DNA of 64,000 nt from Synechococcus sp. Cruz-7E5 (GCF_024345995.1 NZ_JAGQCE010000012.1:30845-94844); one strand, 5' to 3'; positions 47,816 to 56,432 are shown, numbered from the stretch's first letter. The notes: generated by a model not told the origin, from the letters alone. Made by a program: numbers and translations.

Positions 47816-49419
47816 CAGCTCTGCTGCGGACAGGGAACGGCGAACGATTCCGTCGCCGAGCCGCTGATCGGGTTAACCACCCCCGGTGCAGCGGCGAGCG
47901 ACAGCTGGTGGCGCAGCTCAGCAGTGCTGATCACCCCCCGCTCATGCAGCGTCAGCCACTCGCCGACGCTCGGCTGGGGCCGCAACGGCGGGGTAAGCGG
48001 CGTCACGGTCAGCGCCAGGCCGGCGCCTGGCACCAGGCTGTCACCGGTGAGCGAGCACCAGTGCTCCAGCACCGTCGCGAAGACCGACGTCTTCTGGGTC
48101 GCGAGCGACTGGAGCAGGGCGTAGGCCTGGCCGGCGGTGAGCGAAATCTCGGTTTCACTACGGCCGGCGCCACGGTTCTGGGTCGGCACCAGCGCATCGC
48201 GGCGCATGGTTTCATCCAGCAGGGTCAGGTAGGCACGGTGCTCCGCCAGCGAGCGGGCGCGGATCTCCTTCCAGTTGAAGTCCGCTCCCTCGGGCAGGTC
48301 CATGAAGGTGGAGGTGGAGAGCACCAGCTGCTCGGGGGCGCGGGGTTCGCCGTCCTCGCTGCGCTGGAAGCCGTATTGATCCACCAGGCCGCTGCGCACA
48401 CCCACCGGCAGGGCGCAGCGCGAGAGGAGGTCTTCGTATTCACTCTTGAGCCGGTAGTGGGTGAGGTACTGATTGGCGAGGCCTAGGTGGGGCAGATCCC
48501 CTTCCCCGAAGGCCGCCCCATCAGCGGCGTACCAGACCACCGGCATGGTGTGCTGCCGGGGCAGCAGCAGCGGCGGACCGAGCCGCTGGGCCTCGTATCC
48601 GCTGGCGGCACTGCTACTGGCGACCGCGCCATTCGGCACCGCGGCAAAGGTCTCGACGGCCAGGCCGTCATCACCAAGGGTCGCCTGGTGGTACAGCCAG
48701 TCCTCGAGCCGTGGCGCCTCGGCGCCATCGGGCGACAAGTGATGCACCGGGATGGCGCTGTCGTACAGCGGCTGCAGCGGGGCCCTGCGGTCATGCCGCC
48801 AGTTCAGGCGGTGCGGCGGGCTATCAGGGCTGGGTAGGTGCCAATCGAGCAGATCACCGCGTGGTACCAGCGAGAGCCGCGGCAGCGAGAGGCGATCACC
48901 ACGGCGGATCGCGTCGAGCCGGTGACCTTCCGACGGCCAGCCCCGCAGGGGCGGCAGCACCAAGATCAAGCAGCCGCCATCGCGGAGCACCAGCAGATCG
49001 GCGATGAACAGGAACACACCCAGATCGGTGCCGCGCCCGTCCACATCGGAGATCACCCGCTGCAGCGAAGGCGGCAGGGCCAGGTACTCCAGGAAGGAGA
49101 GCATCCCGGCGTAGGTGCGCAGCGCATCACGGAAGAAGCCGCTGGGGCGAGCGTTCTCCACCCGGTTGCGGTAGTTGGCGTCAGGCTCCTTGGCCCCGGG
49201 CGGCAGGTAGACGCAGCGTCGGCTGGTGCCGCCGGGTGTATCGAGCAGGTTCCAGCAGTCGAAGCAGAGCTGGAGCTGCTCCCGCACGGACCGGAGGGTG
49301 GCGTGCTCCCGCCAGGGCTGCATTAGCGGGGCGGTGGGTTCCGCCTCCAGGGCCTGCTTTTCGGGGTGAGAGAGCGGCAGCCACTTGTTGCGGGTTCGGT
49401 TGCGACTCCTGGAGGCCAA
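47815..49419 (-). CDS. Phage portal protein, DUF4055-like
   Basis: 534 residues from TTG 49419. Portal-like features: YLPPGAKEPDANYRNRVENA, FFRDALRTYAGMLSFLEYLA, DVDGRGTDLGVFLFIADLLV, GRSETEISLTAGQAYALLQS and a long C-terminal helical part LFVLEHWCSLTGD-like TVLEHWCSLTGDSLVPG. Resembles DUF4055 portals of cyanobacterial and proteobacterial prophages. The putative TTG start lies 20 nt downstream of a TGGCAATAG motif. Confidence 0.7.
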   Translation of the reverse strand: MASRSRNRTRNKWLPLSHPEKQALEAEPTAPLMQPWREHATLRSVREQLQLCFDCWNLLDTPGGTSRRCVYLPPGAKEPDANYRNRVENARPSGFFRDALRTYAGMLSFLEYLALPPSLQRVISDVDGRGTDLGVFLFIADLLVLRDGGCLILVLPPLRGWPSEGHRLDAIRRGDRLSLPRLSLVPRGDLLDWHLPSPDSPPHRLNWRHDRRAPLQPLYDSAIPVHHLSPDGAEAPRLEDWLYHQATLGDDGLAVETFAAVPNGAVASSSAASGYEAQRLGPPLLLPRQHTMPVVWYAADGAAFGEGDLPHLGLANQYLTHYRLKSEYEDLLSRCALPVGVRSGLVDQYGFQRSEDGEPRAPEQLVLSTSTFMDLPEGADFNWKEIRARSLAEHRAYLTLLDETMRRDALVPTQNRGAGRSETEISLTAGQAYALLQSLATQKTSVFATVLEHWCSLTGDSLVPGAGLALTVTPLTPPLRPQPSVGEWLTLHERGVISTAELRHQLSLAAAPGVVNPISGSATESFAVPCPQQS

Positions 49420-49439
49420 GCGCTTGCTGCTGCTGGGGA

Positions 49440-49448
49440 CTATTGCCA
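49440..49448 (-). promoter_or_regulatory. TGGCAATAG motif, putative late-promoter element (copy 5)
   Basis: Minus-strand TGGCAATAG 20 nt before the TTG start chosen for the portal gene. Followed by TCCCCAGC, lacking the GTGA present after copies 1-4. Confidence 0.45.
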
Positions 49449-49906
49449 CCAGGGGGGTGCCCCATGGCAAGCATCCAACGGCATCCAATGGCTCCACCCG
49501 TTGTCCAGCCGCCTACTGCTGGGCGGCCAGGACAACCTCACGGTCAATCTGATCCTGAGTTACCAGGATATGAGCGCGACTTCGATGTGAGGGAAACATG
49601 TCCTCAAGCAAGGTCCCGTGGATGCTTGCAGCCTTTCCGATTGAAGGCTCCTATCGAACAATGGTTTGCTGACCAGCAAACATGTGCAGCAGACAGGGCA
49701 GGCCCAGGTGGTTACTTTGACAGCTAGTATTTCTGGACTTAATTCGGGTTCAGGGCGTGTCCAGCGGAGATGATGCCGTGATCGAATGCAGATTTCTGTA
49801 CCGCAAAGAACAAGTTATGCGATTATGTGCAGATATCTTCTTTTGGCCTTAAGCTGACAATGCCAAACAACTACTCCTGGGCGTCCCAGGCAGCAACAAG
49901 CATGAG
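49449..49906. other. Noncoding region between portal and ATPase gene
   Basis: 458 bp, GC-rich near the portal end and becoming AT-rich towards the ATPase gene, so the junction of two differently derived segments lies here. Short frames only. It probably holds the divergent promoters. Confidence 0.5.
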
Positions 49907-51208
49907 ATGCATCCTATGGCAAAAATAGAAGGGTTTCGAGTAAAAAACTTCCGTTCGTTAAAAGAAGTTACGCTTGGCCGGCTCTGGAATCAGCAGCAAG
50001 CCGATCCACTCACTCCAATGACAGCGGTTATAGGCAAGAATGGTGTTGGTAAGAGTACTTTATTTGACGCCTTCGGGTTCCTTGCAGATGCCTTAAAGTC
50101 AGGTGTTGAAGAGGCTTGTGACTCTCGTGGTAGGGGAGGATTTCAACGAATAAGAGCGCAAGGCCAAAATGGCGCGATCGAATTCGAGGTGTACTACAAG
50201 GAAGACGGGAATTCCAGGCCAATCACCTATGAAGTTTTCATTGACTTAGACAGCTCTGGTCGGCCGTTCGTACTGAAGGAGCGTCTTAGGCAGAGACGCA
50301 AAGGACAGAAACACGGTCGGCCATTTTCTTTTCTTGTGTTGAATAGCGGGAAAGGCGTTGTCTGGAAAGGGGATCAAGAAGGCCGTCAGATAGATGAAGG
50401 GCAAGAAGACTTTGATTTATTTAGCTTGATTGAGTCTATTAAATCAGGTGAGGCACAAGAAGAGTCAAAGGAAACCGATGTCGTCGAACTTGAGGACATG
50501 CGCAAGCTCGGAATATCTACTCTGGGATCACTGAAACAGCATCCGAGGATCTCCGCTTTCCGAAAGTTTATCGAAGGCTGGTATCTCAGTTATTTTACAC
50601 CGGATGCAGCCAGGAGCCTTCCACTTGCAGGGCCTCAGATGCATCTCAACATTCATGGAGATAATCTTGGCAACGTAGTTCAATTTATGGAGCGTGAACA
50701 TCCAAAACGCTTCCAAACCATTTTGAACCGGATTGCAGAGAAAATTCCCGGTATCAACAAGATCGACACAGAAAGGACAAACGATGGGAGGTTGCTACTC
50801 CGGTTTAACGACAAGGGTTTTCAAGATCCATTTTATTCGCAGCAAATGTCCGACGGAACATTAAAGGTCTTCGCTTACCTCCTGCTGCTAGAAGATCCGA
50901 CCCCTCCACCATTTTTATGTATAGAAGAGCCCGAAAATGGCTTGTATCATAAGCTTCTCGCTTCCTTGGCAAGAGAATTTCGCGAGCATGCCACAGGACG
51001 CAAAGGGGGCTCCCAGGTTTTCATCACAACCCATCAGCCCTATTTGGTAGACGCATTGGAACCTTCCGAAGTCTGGATTCTTGAAAAGGGTTCAGATGGT
51101 TTTTCTGATATACGCAGAGCAAGCGACGACGAGATGGTGAAAAACATGGTTGCTGAGGGACTGCCTTTAGGTGGGCTTTGGTACAGCGATTATCTAGATG
51201 CGAGGTAA
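49907..51208 (+). CDS. AAA-type ATPase of a two-gene defence-like module
   Basis: 433 residues (Met4 at 49916 also possible). ABC/OLD-type ATPase: EGFRVKNFRSLKEVTLGRL, Walker A MTAVIGKNGVGKSTLFDAFG, signature-like QQMSDGTLKVFAYLLLLEDP, Walker B PPPFLCIEEPENGLYH, and the H-loop QVFITTHQPYLVDALEP. A domain typical of AAA_21 proteins that partner nucleases in PARIS, AbiL and OLD-like systems. AT-rich with codon use unlike its neighbours, so recently acquired. Overlaps the next gene's alternative start region. Confidence 0.85.
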   Translation: MHPMAKIEGFRVKNFRSLKEVTLGRLWNQQQADPLTPMTAVIGKNGVGKSTLFDAFGFLADALKSGVEEACDSRGRGGFQRIRAQGQNGAIEFEVYYKEDGNSRPITYEVFIDLDSSGRPFVLKERLRQRRKGQKHGRPFSFLVLNSGKGVVWKGDQEGRQIDEGQEDFDLFSLIESIKSGEAQEESKETDVVELEDMRKLGISTLGSLKQHPRISAFRKFIEGWYLSYFTPDAARSLPLAGPQMHLNIHGDNLGNVVQFMEREHPKRFQTILNRIAEKIPGINKIDTERTNDGRLLLRFNDKGFQDPFYSQQMSDGTLKVFAYLLLLEDPTPPPFLCIEEPENGLYHKLLASLAREFREHATGRKGGSQVFITTHQPYLVDALEPSEVWILEKGSDGFSDIRRASDDEMVKNMVAEGLPLGGLWYSDYLDAR

Positions 51209-51212
51209 ACGG

Positions 51213-51875
51213 ATGCATTTCGAGATCCTCGTCGAAGACCAGTCAGGCAAGAAAGCTCTCGATATTCTTGTCCCCAAAATCATCGGAGATGTCCATACGT
51301 TTGTTGTGCATTCATACAAAGGTATTGGCCGAATTCCTAAAAATCTTGGCACAAGCCGTGATGCCAGCAAGCGCATACTGCTTGATCAGCTACCACGCCT
51401 TCTTCGAGGATATGGCAAAACTTTCGCTAATTATCCACCAAGTTACCACGCTGCGGTGATTCTGGTCTGTGATATTGACGACAAGTGTTTAAAGGTGTTC
51501 CGTCAAGAGCTGCTTAATATTCTGAATGCAGTCGACCCCAAGCCAGAAACTCGATTTTGTATAGCCATTGAAGAGGGGGAAGCTTGGTTCCTTGGTGATA
51601 TTGCCGCTGTCAAGACTGCCTATCCATCAGCAAAGGATGCTGTCCTGAACAGCTATGAGAATGACTCTATTTGTGGTACGTGGGAGCAGTTGGCTGATGC
51701 GGTTTACAGGGGAGGCGCTGCCGCCCTTTCCTCCAAAGGGTGGCAGGCTATTGGAGCAGAGAAGTCTCAATGGTCAGAAAAGATAAGTCCTCATATGAAT
51801 GTTGCAATCAACGCATCACCGAGCTTCGCCTACTTTCGGCAAAAATTACTTGAGTTAGCCGGCGTATATCATTGA
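51213..51875 (+). CDS. DUF4276-like TOPRIM-type partner of the ATPase
   Basis: 220 residues. GAGGTAAACGG upstream supports ATG 51213, which is 4 nt after the ATPase stop; an in-frame ATG at 51198 overlaps it. TOPRIM-like elements: HFEILVEDQSGKKALDILVP (E), AAVILVCDIDDKCLKVFRQE (D-x-D), and the DUF4276 hallmark FCIAIEEGEAWFLGDIAAVK. Probable nuclease effector controlled by the ATPase, as in PARIS/AbiL-type pairs (inference). Same AT-rich composition. Confidence 0.75.
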   Translation: MHFEILVEDQSGKKALDILVPKIIGDVHTFVVHSYKGIGRIPKNLGTSRDASKRILLDQLPRLLRGYGKTFANYPPSYHAAVILVCDIDDKCLKVFRQELLNILNAVDPKPETRFCIAIEEGEAWFLGDIAAVKTAYPSAKDAVLNSYENDSICGTWEQLADAVYRGGAAALSSKGWQAIGAEKSQWSEKISPHMNVAINASPSFAYFRQKLLELAGVYH

Positions 51876-52017
51876 CATACTCTCTCAACAGTGCGGTTCA
51901 CCATCTCAGAGTATTAATCTCGACCAATACGCCTCCTGGGATTTGGGGAATTTCAGGAACCTGATTGGAATGTTTTGCATCACGGGCTGGTGATGACCTC
52001 AGCCTACTTGCGATCGC

Positions 52018-52608
52018 TCAGCAATCCGGCTGCAAAGCAACCACCTTGATCGAACAGGCGTTCAGGATCTCCCGCCAGCGCTCGGGCGTCACCTCAAGCC
52101 TCTCTGGCAGCTGGGCTGGCGAGCAGCCCTGACGCAGCAGCTTCTGGCCACTGGCGAAGAGGTCCCGCCAGGACGGAGGCACTTTGATCGCAAAGCCGTG
52201 GTCCCGTAGGTAGTGGGTGATCTCGCCGTTGGCGTAGGTGCGGGCGTAGGGCCGAAACGAGCGCCCACCCGTGCCATCAAAGCGAGCCGCCGCCTTGAGC
52301 AGGCCGATCACCGCGAGCTGGCGCAGATCATCGAAGGAATGGGTGGTGCGCCGGGCGAAGTTACCGGCGATCTTGTCCGCCAGATCCAGGTGCGCCAGAG
52401 CCAGGGCGTGGGCAGCAGCATGGGGATGCACGGGCCGCTGGCGGCGGTTCCGCATCCGGGGCCGCTGGGGACCGGGGCTGTAGGGGAAGGCAAAGACAAG
52501 CTGCTGATGTTGCTGGATGGGCGGCTCTTGTCGCTTCCGCCGCCGCCGCGAGCGCTCTACCTCCGAGCGGGGCTCCTCCAGGGGCAGCGGCAGGCAGAGC
52601 TGGCTCAC
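52018..52608 (-). CDS. Sigma-like protein with region 2 but no region 4
   Basis: 196 residues. Basic N-terminus (RSRRRRKRQ), then sigma region 2: LDLADKIAGNFARRTTHSFD, DLRQLAVIGLLKAAARFDGT, FRPYARTYANGEITHYLRDH, followed by IKVPPSWRDLFASGQKLLRQ as in SigB/SigF-type region 3. It ends at a region-3-like helix (LEVTPERWREILNAC), with no region 4. Terminase-proximal (3 nt from terL). May be a phage sigma factor that needs a partner for -35 contact, or an anti-host factor. Confidence 0.65.
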   Translation of the reverse strand: MSQLCLPLPLEEPRSEVERSRRRRKRQEPPIQQHQQLVFAFPYSPGPQRPRMRNRRQRPVHPHAAAHALALAHLDLADKIAGNFARRTTHSFDDLRQLAVIGLLKAAARFDGTGGRSFRPYARTYANGEITHYLRDHGFAIKVPPSWRDLFASGQKLLRQGCSPAQLPERLEVTPERWREILNACSIKVVALQPDC

Positions 52609-52611
52609 GGC

Positions 52612-54267
52612 TCACCGCGTCAGCAACATCGGCAGCGGATCCCGCTTGATGCCCAGACCGCGCCAGTAGCGGGTCTCCAGCCACAACGCACCATGGCCAA
52701 AGGCATCGACCAGATCCTTGGTTCCCTTGGGGAAGCGCGGCAGCTCCTCCACCAGCGGCGCGGCGCGATGGTGGAAGCGCACCTGGCCCGCCTCCAGCAG
52801 CGGGGAGACGGCATGGGCGCGGGATTCCTTGCTGCCCCGGGCAGGGATCGGCAGCAGGCCCGGCACCTTGCGCTTGAGGCTCTGTTGCACGGCCGGGCCG
52901 TTGGCCGCGTCCTCGATCAGCACCGCCTGGGGGCGCAGGCCCTGAGCGTCCAGGGCAGCCAGGGTTGACAGCAGGAAGCGGATCGTCTGGGGTAGATCGA
53001 AGTGGTGCCGCGCCGCCCAGATCACCTCCAGCTCCAGCTGCGGGGCCAGAGGCCCTGCCGCCTGAGCCAGGACTGTGGGCTGCAGTGCATCCGGCAGCAG
53101 CAGGCCCATCAGCACGAAGCCGCAGTGGTCGTTCTGCTCCTCCCCCTTGAAGGACAGATCGCAGGAGAGCACCAGCGGCGCATACCGGCGCTGATGCTCA
53201 CGGGGAAAGGGCGGCCTGATCCAGGCCCGCTGGAAGATCGAGCCGGTGGCCGGGCTGGGGCGCTGCTGGTAGAGCGCGTTCCACCAGAACGAGCCCACGC
53301 GGGAGCGGATCTTGAGCAGCTCGCTCAGCGGGAACCTCTCAGGGCAGAGCGCTTCGCCTGGCGCGCGCCAGTCGGGCTCCAGCGTGCAGGACGCCGGAAA
53401 GCTCAGGCGATCGGCCGGGTGCTCGGCGATCGCCGGCAGGTTGAGGATGTGCCAATCCTGCGGGGCGTCGCCCGTTTCCTGGGCGAGCAGCCAGCCGATC
53501 ACGTCCTCGTGGTCCCAGCGGGTGAGCACGATCACCTGGGCCGAGAGGTTGTGCTGCAGGGCGCCATCACCGGCATCGGTGAACTGGGGCTCGGCGCGGG
53601 TGAACCAGACGGCCTTCAGCCAGTCCTCGATACGTGATCGCACCCGGGCCGAGCCGGCATCGGCTGGGCCCTTGTAGGGGTCATCGATCACACCGAGGCT
53701 GTAGCCCTTGCCGGTGAACGGACCATCCACACCGGCGGCGATGCAGCCGCCGCGCTGGGTGGTAAGCCAGTTACCAACCGCCGCGGAATCCTTGGAGAGC
53801 TGGTTGCCGGTGACGCGGTAGAAGTGCCGCGCCTCACGGGAGTGTGCATAGGCCAGCTCACCGGAGTAGCTGGCGATGGCGGCGAACAGATGCGGGTGGC
53901 GGTAGATGAAGTAGGCAGGGAAGAGTTTGGAAACCAGCAGCGATTTGCCAAGGCGCGGCGGGCAGGTGACGATCAGGCGCGAGAGCTGGCCATCGGCGAT
54001 TGCCTGCAGCAAGGCGATCAACACCAGCGCCCAGCGGTGGAAGCCGTAGCGGGGGTAGGCCTCAGCGATGAAGGCCCGGAAGCTCAGCGGCGCCGTGCTG
54101 GCCAGGGTGAGCGTGGGATCAGGCACACCCAGCAGACCCGGATCCCGCCAGGGGTCGCCGTGGTGCGGCGAGTGCAGCAGACCACCAGTGGGCAGCCCGT
54201 CCGCCTGCAGCTCAGCCTTGGGAGGCCAAGGCGATCGGGCCGCCAGCAATTCGGCGGTTGGGCCCAT
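52612..54267 (-). CDS. terL: Terminase large subunit
   Basis: 551 residues. ATPase: Walker A LIVTCPPRLGKSLLVSKLFP, Walker B-like KGYSLGVIDDPYKG, then VIVLTRWDHEDVIGWLLAQE. Nuclease domain: LVLSCDLSFKGEEQNDHCGF, PQAVLIEDAANGPAVQQSLK and KGTKDLVDAFGHGALWL supply the acidic catalytic triad. This motor packages DNA into the capsid and makes the genome recognisable as phage. Start follows terS by 3 nt. Confidence 0.92.
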   Translation of the reverse strand: MGPTAELLAARSPWPPKAELQADGLPTGGLLHSPHHGDPWRDPGLLGVPDPTLTLASTAPLSFRAFIAEAYPRYGFHRWALVLIALLQAIADGQLSRLIVTCPPRLGKSLLVSKLFPAYFIYRHPHLFAAIASYSGELAYAHSREARHFYRVTGNQLSKDSAAVGNWLTTQRGGCIAAGVDGPFTGKGYSLGVIDDPYKGPADAGSARVRSRIEDWLKAVWFTRAEPQFTDAGDGALQHNLSAQVIVLTRWDHEDVIGWLLAQETGDAPQDWHILNLPAIAEHPADRLSFPASCTLEPDWRAPGEALCPERFPLSELLKIRSRVGSFWWNALYQQRPSPATGSIFQRAWIRPPFPREHQRRYAPLVLSCDLSFKGEEQNDHCGFVLMGLLLPDALQPTVLAQAAGPLAPQLELEVIWAARHHFDLPQTIRFLLSTLAALDAQGLRPQAVLIEDAANGPAVQQSLKRKVPGLLPIPARGSKESRAHAVSPLLEAGQVRFHHRAAPLVEELPRFPKGTKDLVDAFGHGALWLETRYWRGLGIKRDPLPMLLTR

Positions 54268-54270
54268 GGC

Positions 54271-54801
54271 CTACTTCGCCTCCGGAGGCTTGATTGGCGC
54301 CCGCAGCAGGCCGCCGATCTCGGCGATCACCCGGAACGCTCCGACGGCAGCACTGAACTGCTCTGCATCCATCGCCCGGCGGGCGCATTCATTCAGGGCA
54401 AAGATCTGCTCGGCCTGGTGCCGCTGCCGGTCGGTGATCAGCTCCTCCACCATCCGCTCGCGGGCGAGGTTGAGGTAGCGGTTCACAGTCTGGGTGTTGT
54501 GCACCCCCCACTTCTCTCCAGTGTTCTCCAGGATCTGCAGCATCGGCAGGCGCTGGGCGATCCACAGCTGGGCTTCCGCCACCCGCCGCTCGATCTCCAG
54601 CCGGCTGGGCCTGGGGGCCGAAGTGGTCCCGCGCCGCTGCCGCGGCGGGTTGCCCGGTCCCACCGGCCGCCTGGGGTCCACACCCACCACCGCGCCCAAG
54701 GGCTGGCCATCGTCGTCCTCCGTTGCAGCAGCGCAGCGCAAGACATCGATCGCATCAGCGCCGCAACCCTCTTTGCCGCCAGGGAGCAGACGGCTGGTCA
54801 T
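54271..54801 (-). CDS. terS: Terminase small subunit-like protein
   Basis: 176 residues from ATG 54801. Pro/Arg-rich N-terminus, then RRVAEAQLWIAQRLPMLQIL and KWGVHNTQTVNRYLNLARER (HTH-like), and a long C-terminal helix (DRQRHQAEQIFALNECARRA). Position directly before terL and its helical DNA-binding nature support TerS. Starts within an ATGA overlap of the upstream gene. Confidence 0.65.
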   Translation of the reverse strand: MTSRLLPGGKEGCGADAIDVLRCAAATEDDDGQPLGAVVGVDPRRPVGPGNPPRQRRGTTSAPRPSRLEIERRVAEAQLWIAQRLPMLQILENTGEKWGVHNTQTVNRYLNLARERMVEELITDRQRHQAEQIFALNECARRAMDAEQFSAAVGAFRVIAEIGGLLRAPIKPPEAK

Positions 54802-55157
54802 GGCAGCCTCTCCTGCAGGATTAGCCGCACATAGGCCGCCCACTGCTCCGGGGTGAGCACGATCCGCCAGGTGCCGCCGCGAAAGCGCACCCAGCTCGCC
54901 GCGAACGGCAGGGCTGCGTTGCACGCCTGCAGCTGCGCCTCGGCCGGCTTGAGCCGGGCGGCGGCGGCCACATTCGCCCAGCTGGCGATCTGAATCACAT
55001 GGCCAGGAACCCCCTCAATGTCTCCGGTGTCGCCGCCGGCGCCGTTGGTGCGGCCGGCCCCGAGCTTGCGGCGGGCGGGCAGGGCCAGCAGGGCGGCGAT
55101 CAGCTGAGCCGCCTCCCGCTCGGCTGCATCCCCCTTGCGCTTCTGTGCGTTCGCCAT
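54798..55157 (-). CDS. PD-(D/E)XK-like nuclease, possibly degenerate
   Basis: 119 residues from ATG 55157. Hjc-type resolvase layout: NAQKRKGDAAEREAAQLIAA (E), GRTNGAGGDTGDIEGVPGHV (D), then IQIASWANVAAAARLKPAEA in place of the usual E/Q-x-K. The Lys expected at the end of the motif is absent, so it may be inactive or use another residue. Coupled to terS by ATGA. Confidence 0.5.
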   Translation of the reverse strand: MANAQKRKGDAAEREAAQLIAALLALPARRKLGAGRTNGAGGDTGDIEGVPGHVIQIASWANVAAAARLKPAEAQLQACNAALPFAASWVRFRGGTWRIVLTPEQWAAYVRLILQERLP

Positions 55158-55167
55158 CGGGGCCGGC

Positions 55168-55563
55168 TCAGACGGCCCTGGGGGCCTTGATGGTCCAGAA
55201 GGGGTTGCCGTGCTGGATGGTGGCGGTGCCGGATTCGACCGCAGACTTCTGGGCCTGCTTGAGGCTCTGCTCCTGCTGCCGCAGCGGCTCGGGGTAGGCG
55301 TAGGAGAGGCGTCCAGGCGACCAGCAGAAGCTGAAGTCGTTGTGGGAGAAGGAGGGGTCCAGCTCGCCGCCATCAAAGGCGGCATGGAGTTGATCGAGCA
55401 GCGGGGTCAGTTCGCTCTCGATCGCCTTCTGTGCCGCCTTGAGCTGGGTGATGCGATCGAGCAGGGCGTCGAGATCAAGGGGCTCCGCCTGCTCAGTGGC
55501 ACCCACGGCAGCGGCTTCGGCGGCGGCGGTGGAGACGGGCACCAGAGCGGGGCGGGAGACCAT
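55168..55563 (-). CDS. Phage replication-region hypothetical protein
   Basis: 131 residues from ATG 55563. Helical core ALLDRITQLKAAQKAIESEL, LTPLLDQLHAAFDGGELDPS, then FSFCWSPGRLSYAYPEPLRQ. Resembles small host-nuclease-inhibitor-type phage proteins in shape, but no family recognised. It is preceded by a hairpin CTCGC-AATA-GCGAG at 55,652. Confidence 0.5.
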   Translation of the reverse strand: MVSRPALVPVSTAAAEAAAVGATEQAEPLDLDALLDRITQLKAAQKAIESELTPLLDQLHAAFDGGELDPSFSHNDFSFCWSPGRLSYAYPEPLRQQEQSLKQAQKSAVESGTATIQHGNPFWTIKAPRAV

Positions 55564-55675
55564 GGCGTTCGCCTGGCGAGCAGAGAATCCAGGTGCGCCC
55601 TGGCTTGCGAGCCAATGTAACGGCCCGATAACGCAAGCTGCAAGCAAACACCTCGCAATAGCGAGCCCAGTGGGC

Positions 55676-56392
55676 TCAGAAGGGGCGGTGAGTTGCCACG
55701 TACTGCGCCCAGACCGCGGCCCAGGCCGCCAGGCATTCCCGCCGGGAATAGGGCGGCGAGAACTGTGTCCGCCCTGGCCGGCTCCAGATCGTCTGGCCGT
55801 AGTCGAACCAGTGGCCCTGGCTCCACTCCAGGGCCAGGTAACCGCCGATCTGGGCGCGGGTGCAGTAGGTGCTGCCGCTGGCCGTGAGGCTCTTGAGATC
55901 AGCCAGCACCCGCGCCGGGCCGCTCACTCCCGCCGGGCGCTCAGCCGCGGCGGGGAGGTGATGGTCGATGTAGGCGGTGTCGTAGGTGCCGGCCACATTG
56001 CGCACCAGGCAGCAGGTGGGACGCTCTGAGGCGATCACCTCCACCGCCTGCCAGCGCTCGTGCTCGATCAGCGGCTCGATCCACTTCCGGTAGGCCTCGA
56101 AATCAACGGCCGCCCCGCTCGGGGACTCGCCCTGTTCGTGTCCGTCGGATGAGCAAGCAGTGGGCCGGAAGCGGCCGGTGAGGAAGAGCTCCAGGGCCTG
56201 GTGGCAGGTGTTGCCGCGCGGCTCCCACACGGCGCGGCTGGCCTCAATGCGGCCGAGGGCGTAGCTGGACTTGGCCACCTGCAGCACACCGGTGATCGAG
56301 ACCGGGAAGAGGTGATCGTCCAGCCAGTAGCGGTGCTGCGGGTCGAGCCGTTGCAAACCAGCGATCGGTTCAAGCCAGCGTGTGGTCGCCAT
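55676..56392 (-). CDS. Cas4/RecB-type exonuclease
   Basis: 238 residues. Opens MATTRWLEPIAGLQRLDPQH, then HRYWLDDHLFPVSITGVLQV. PD-(D/E)XK core: VAGTYDTAYIDHHLPAAAER (D), RVLADLKSLTASGSTYCTRA (D-x-K) and AQIGGYLALEWSQGHWFDYG (QxxxY). Probably a recombination exonuclease of the phage replication module. A run of 13 C on the coding strand precedes the ATG by 6 nt and occupies the place of a ribosome-binding site. Confidence 0.65.
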   Translation of the reverse strand: MATTRWLEPIAGLQRLDPQHRYWLDDHLFPVSITGVLQVAKSSYALGRIEASRAVWEPRGNTCHQALELFLTGRFRPTACSSDGHEQGESPSGAAVDFEAYRKWIEPLIEHERWQAVEVIASERPTCCLVRNVAGTYDTAYIDHHLPAAAERPAGVSGPARVLADLKSLTASGSTYCTRAQIGGYLALEWSQGHWFDYGQTIWSRPGRTQFSPPYSRRECLAAWAAVWAQYVATHRPF

Positions 56393-56398
56393 GCCGTC

Positions 56399-56411
56399 GG
56401 GGGGGGGGGGG
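56399..56411. repeat. 13-bp poly-G/C tract upstream of the exonuclease start
   Basis: Uninterrupted 13 G on the plus strand, 6 nt before the exonuclease ATG on the minus strand. Tracts of this type slip readily and can switch expression, or mark assembly uncertainty. Confidence 0.9.
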
Positions 56412-56432
56412 TATCCGTCAGGGAGTGAATTC

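Noticed and set aside
49907..51875. Naming the ATPase/DUF4276 pair as PARIS
   Set aside because: PARIS uses a DUF4435 effector; here the effector has DUF4276 hallmarks, so only a similarity of architecture is claimed.
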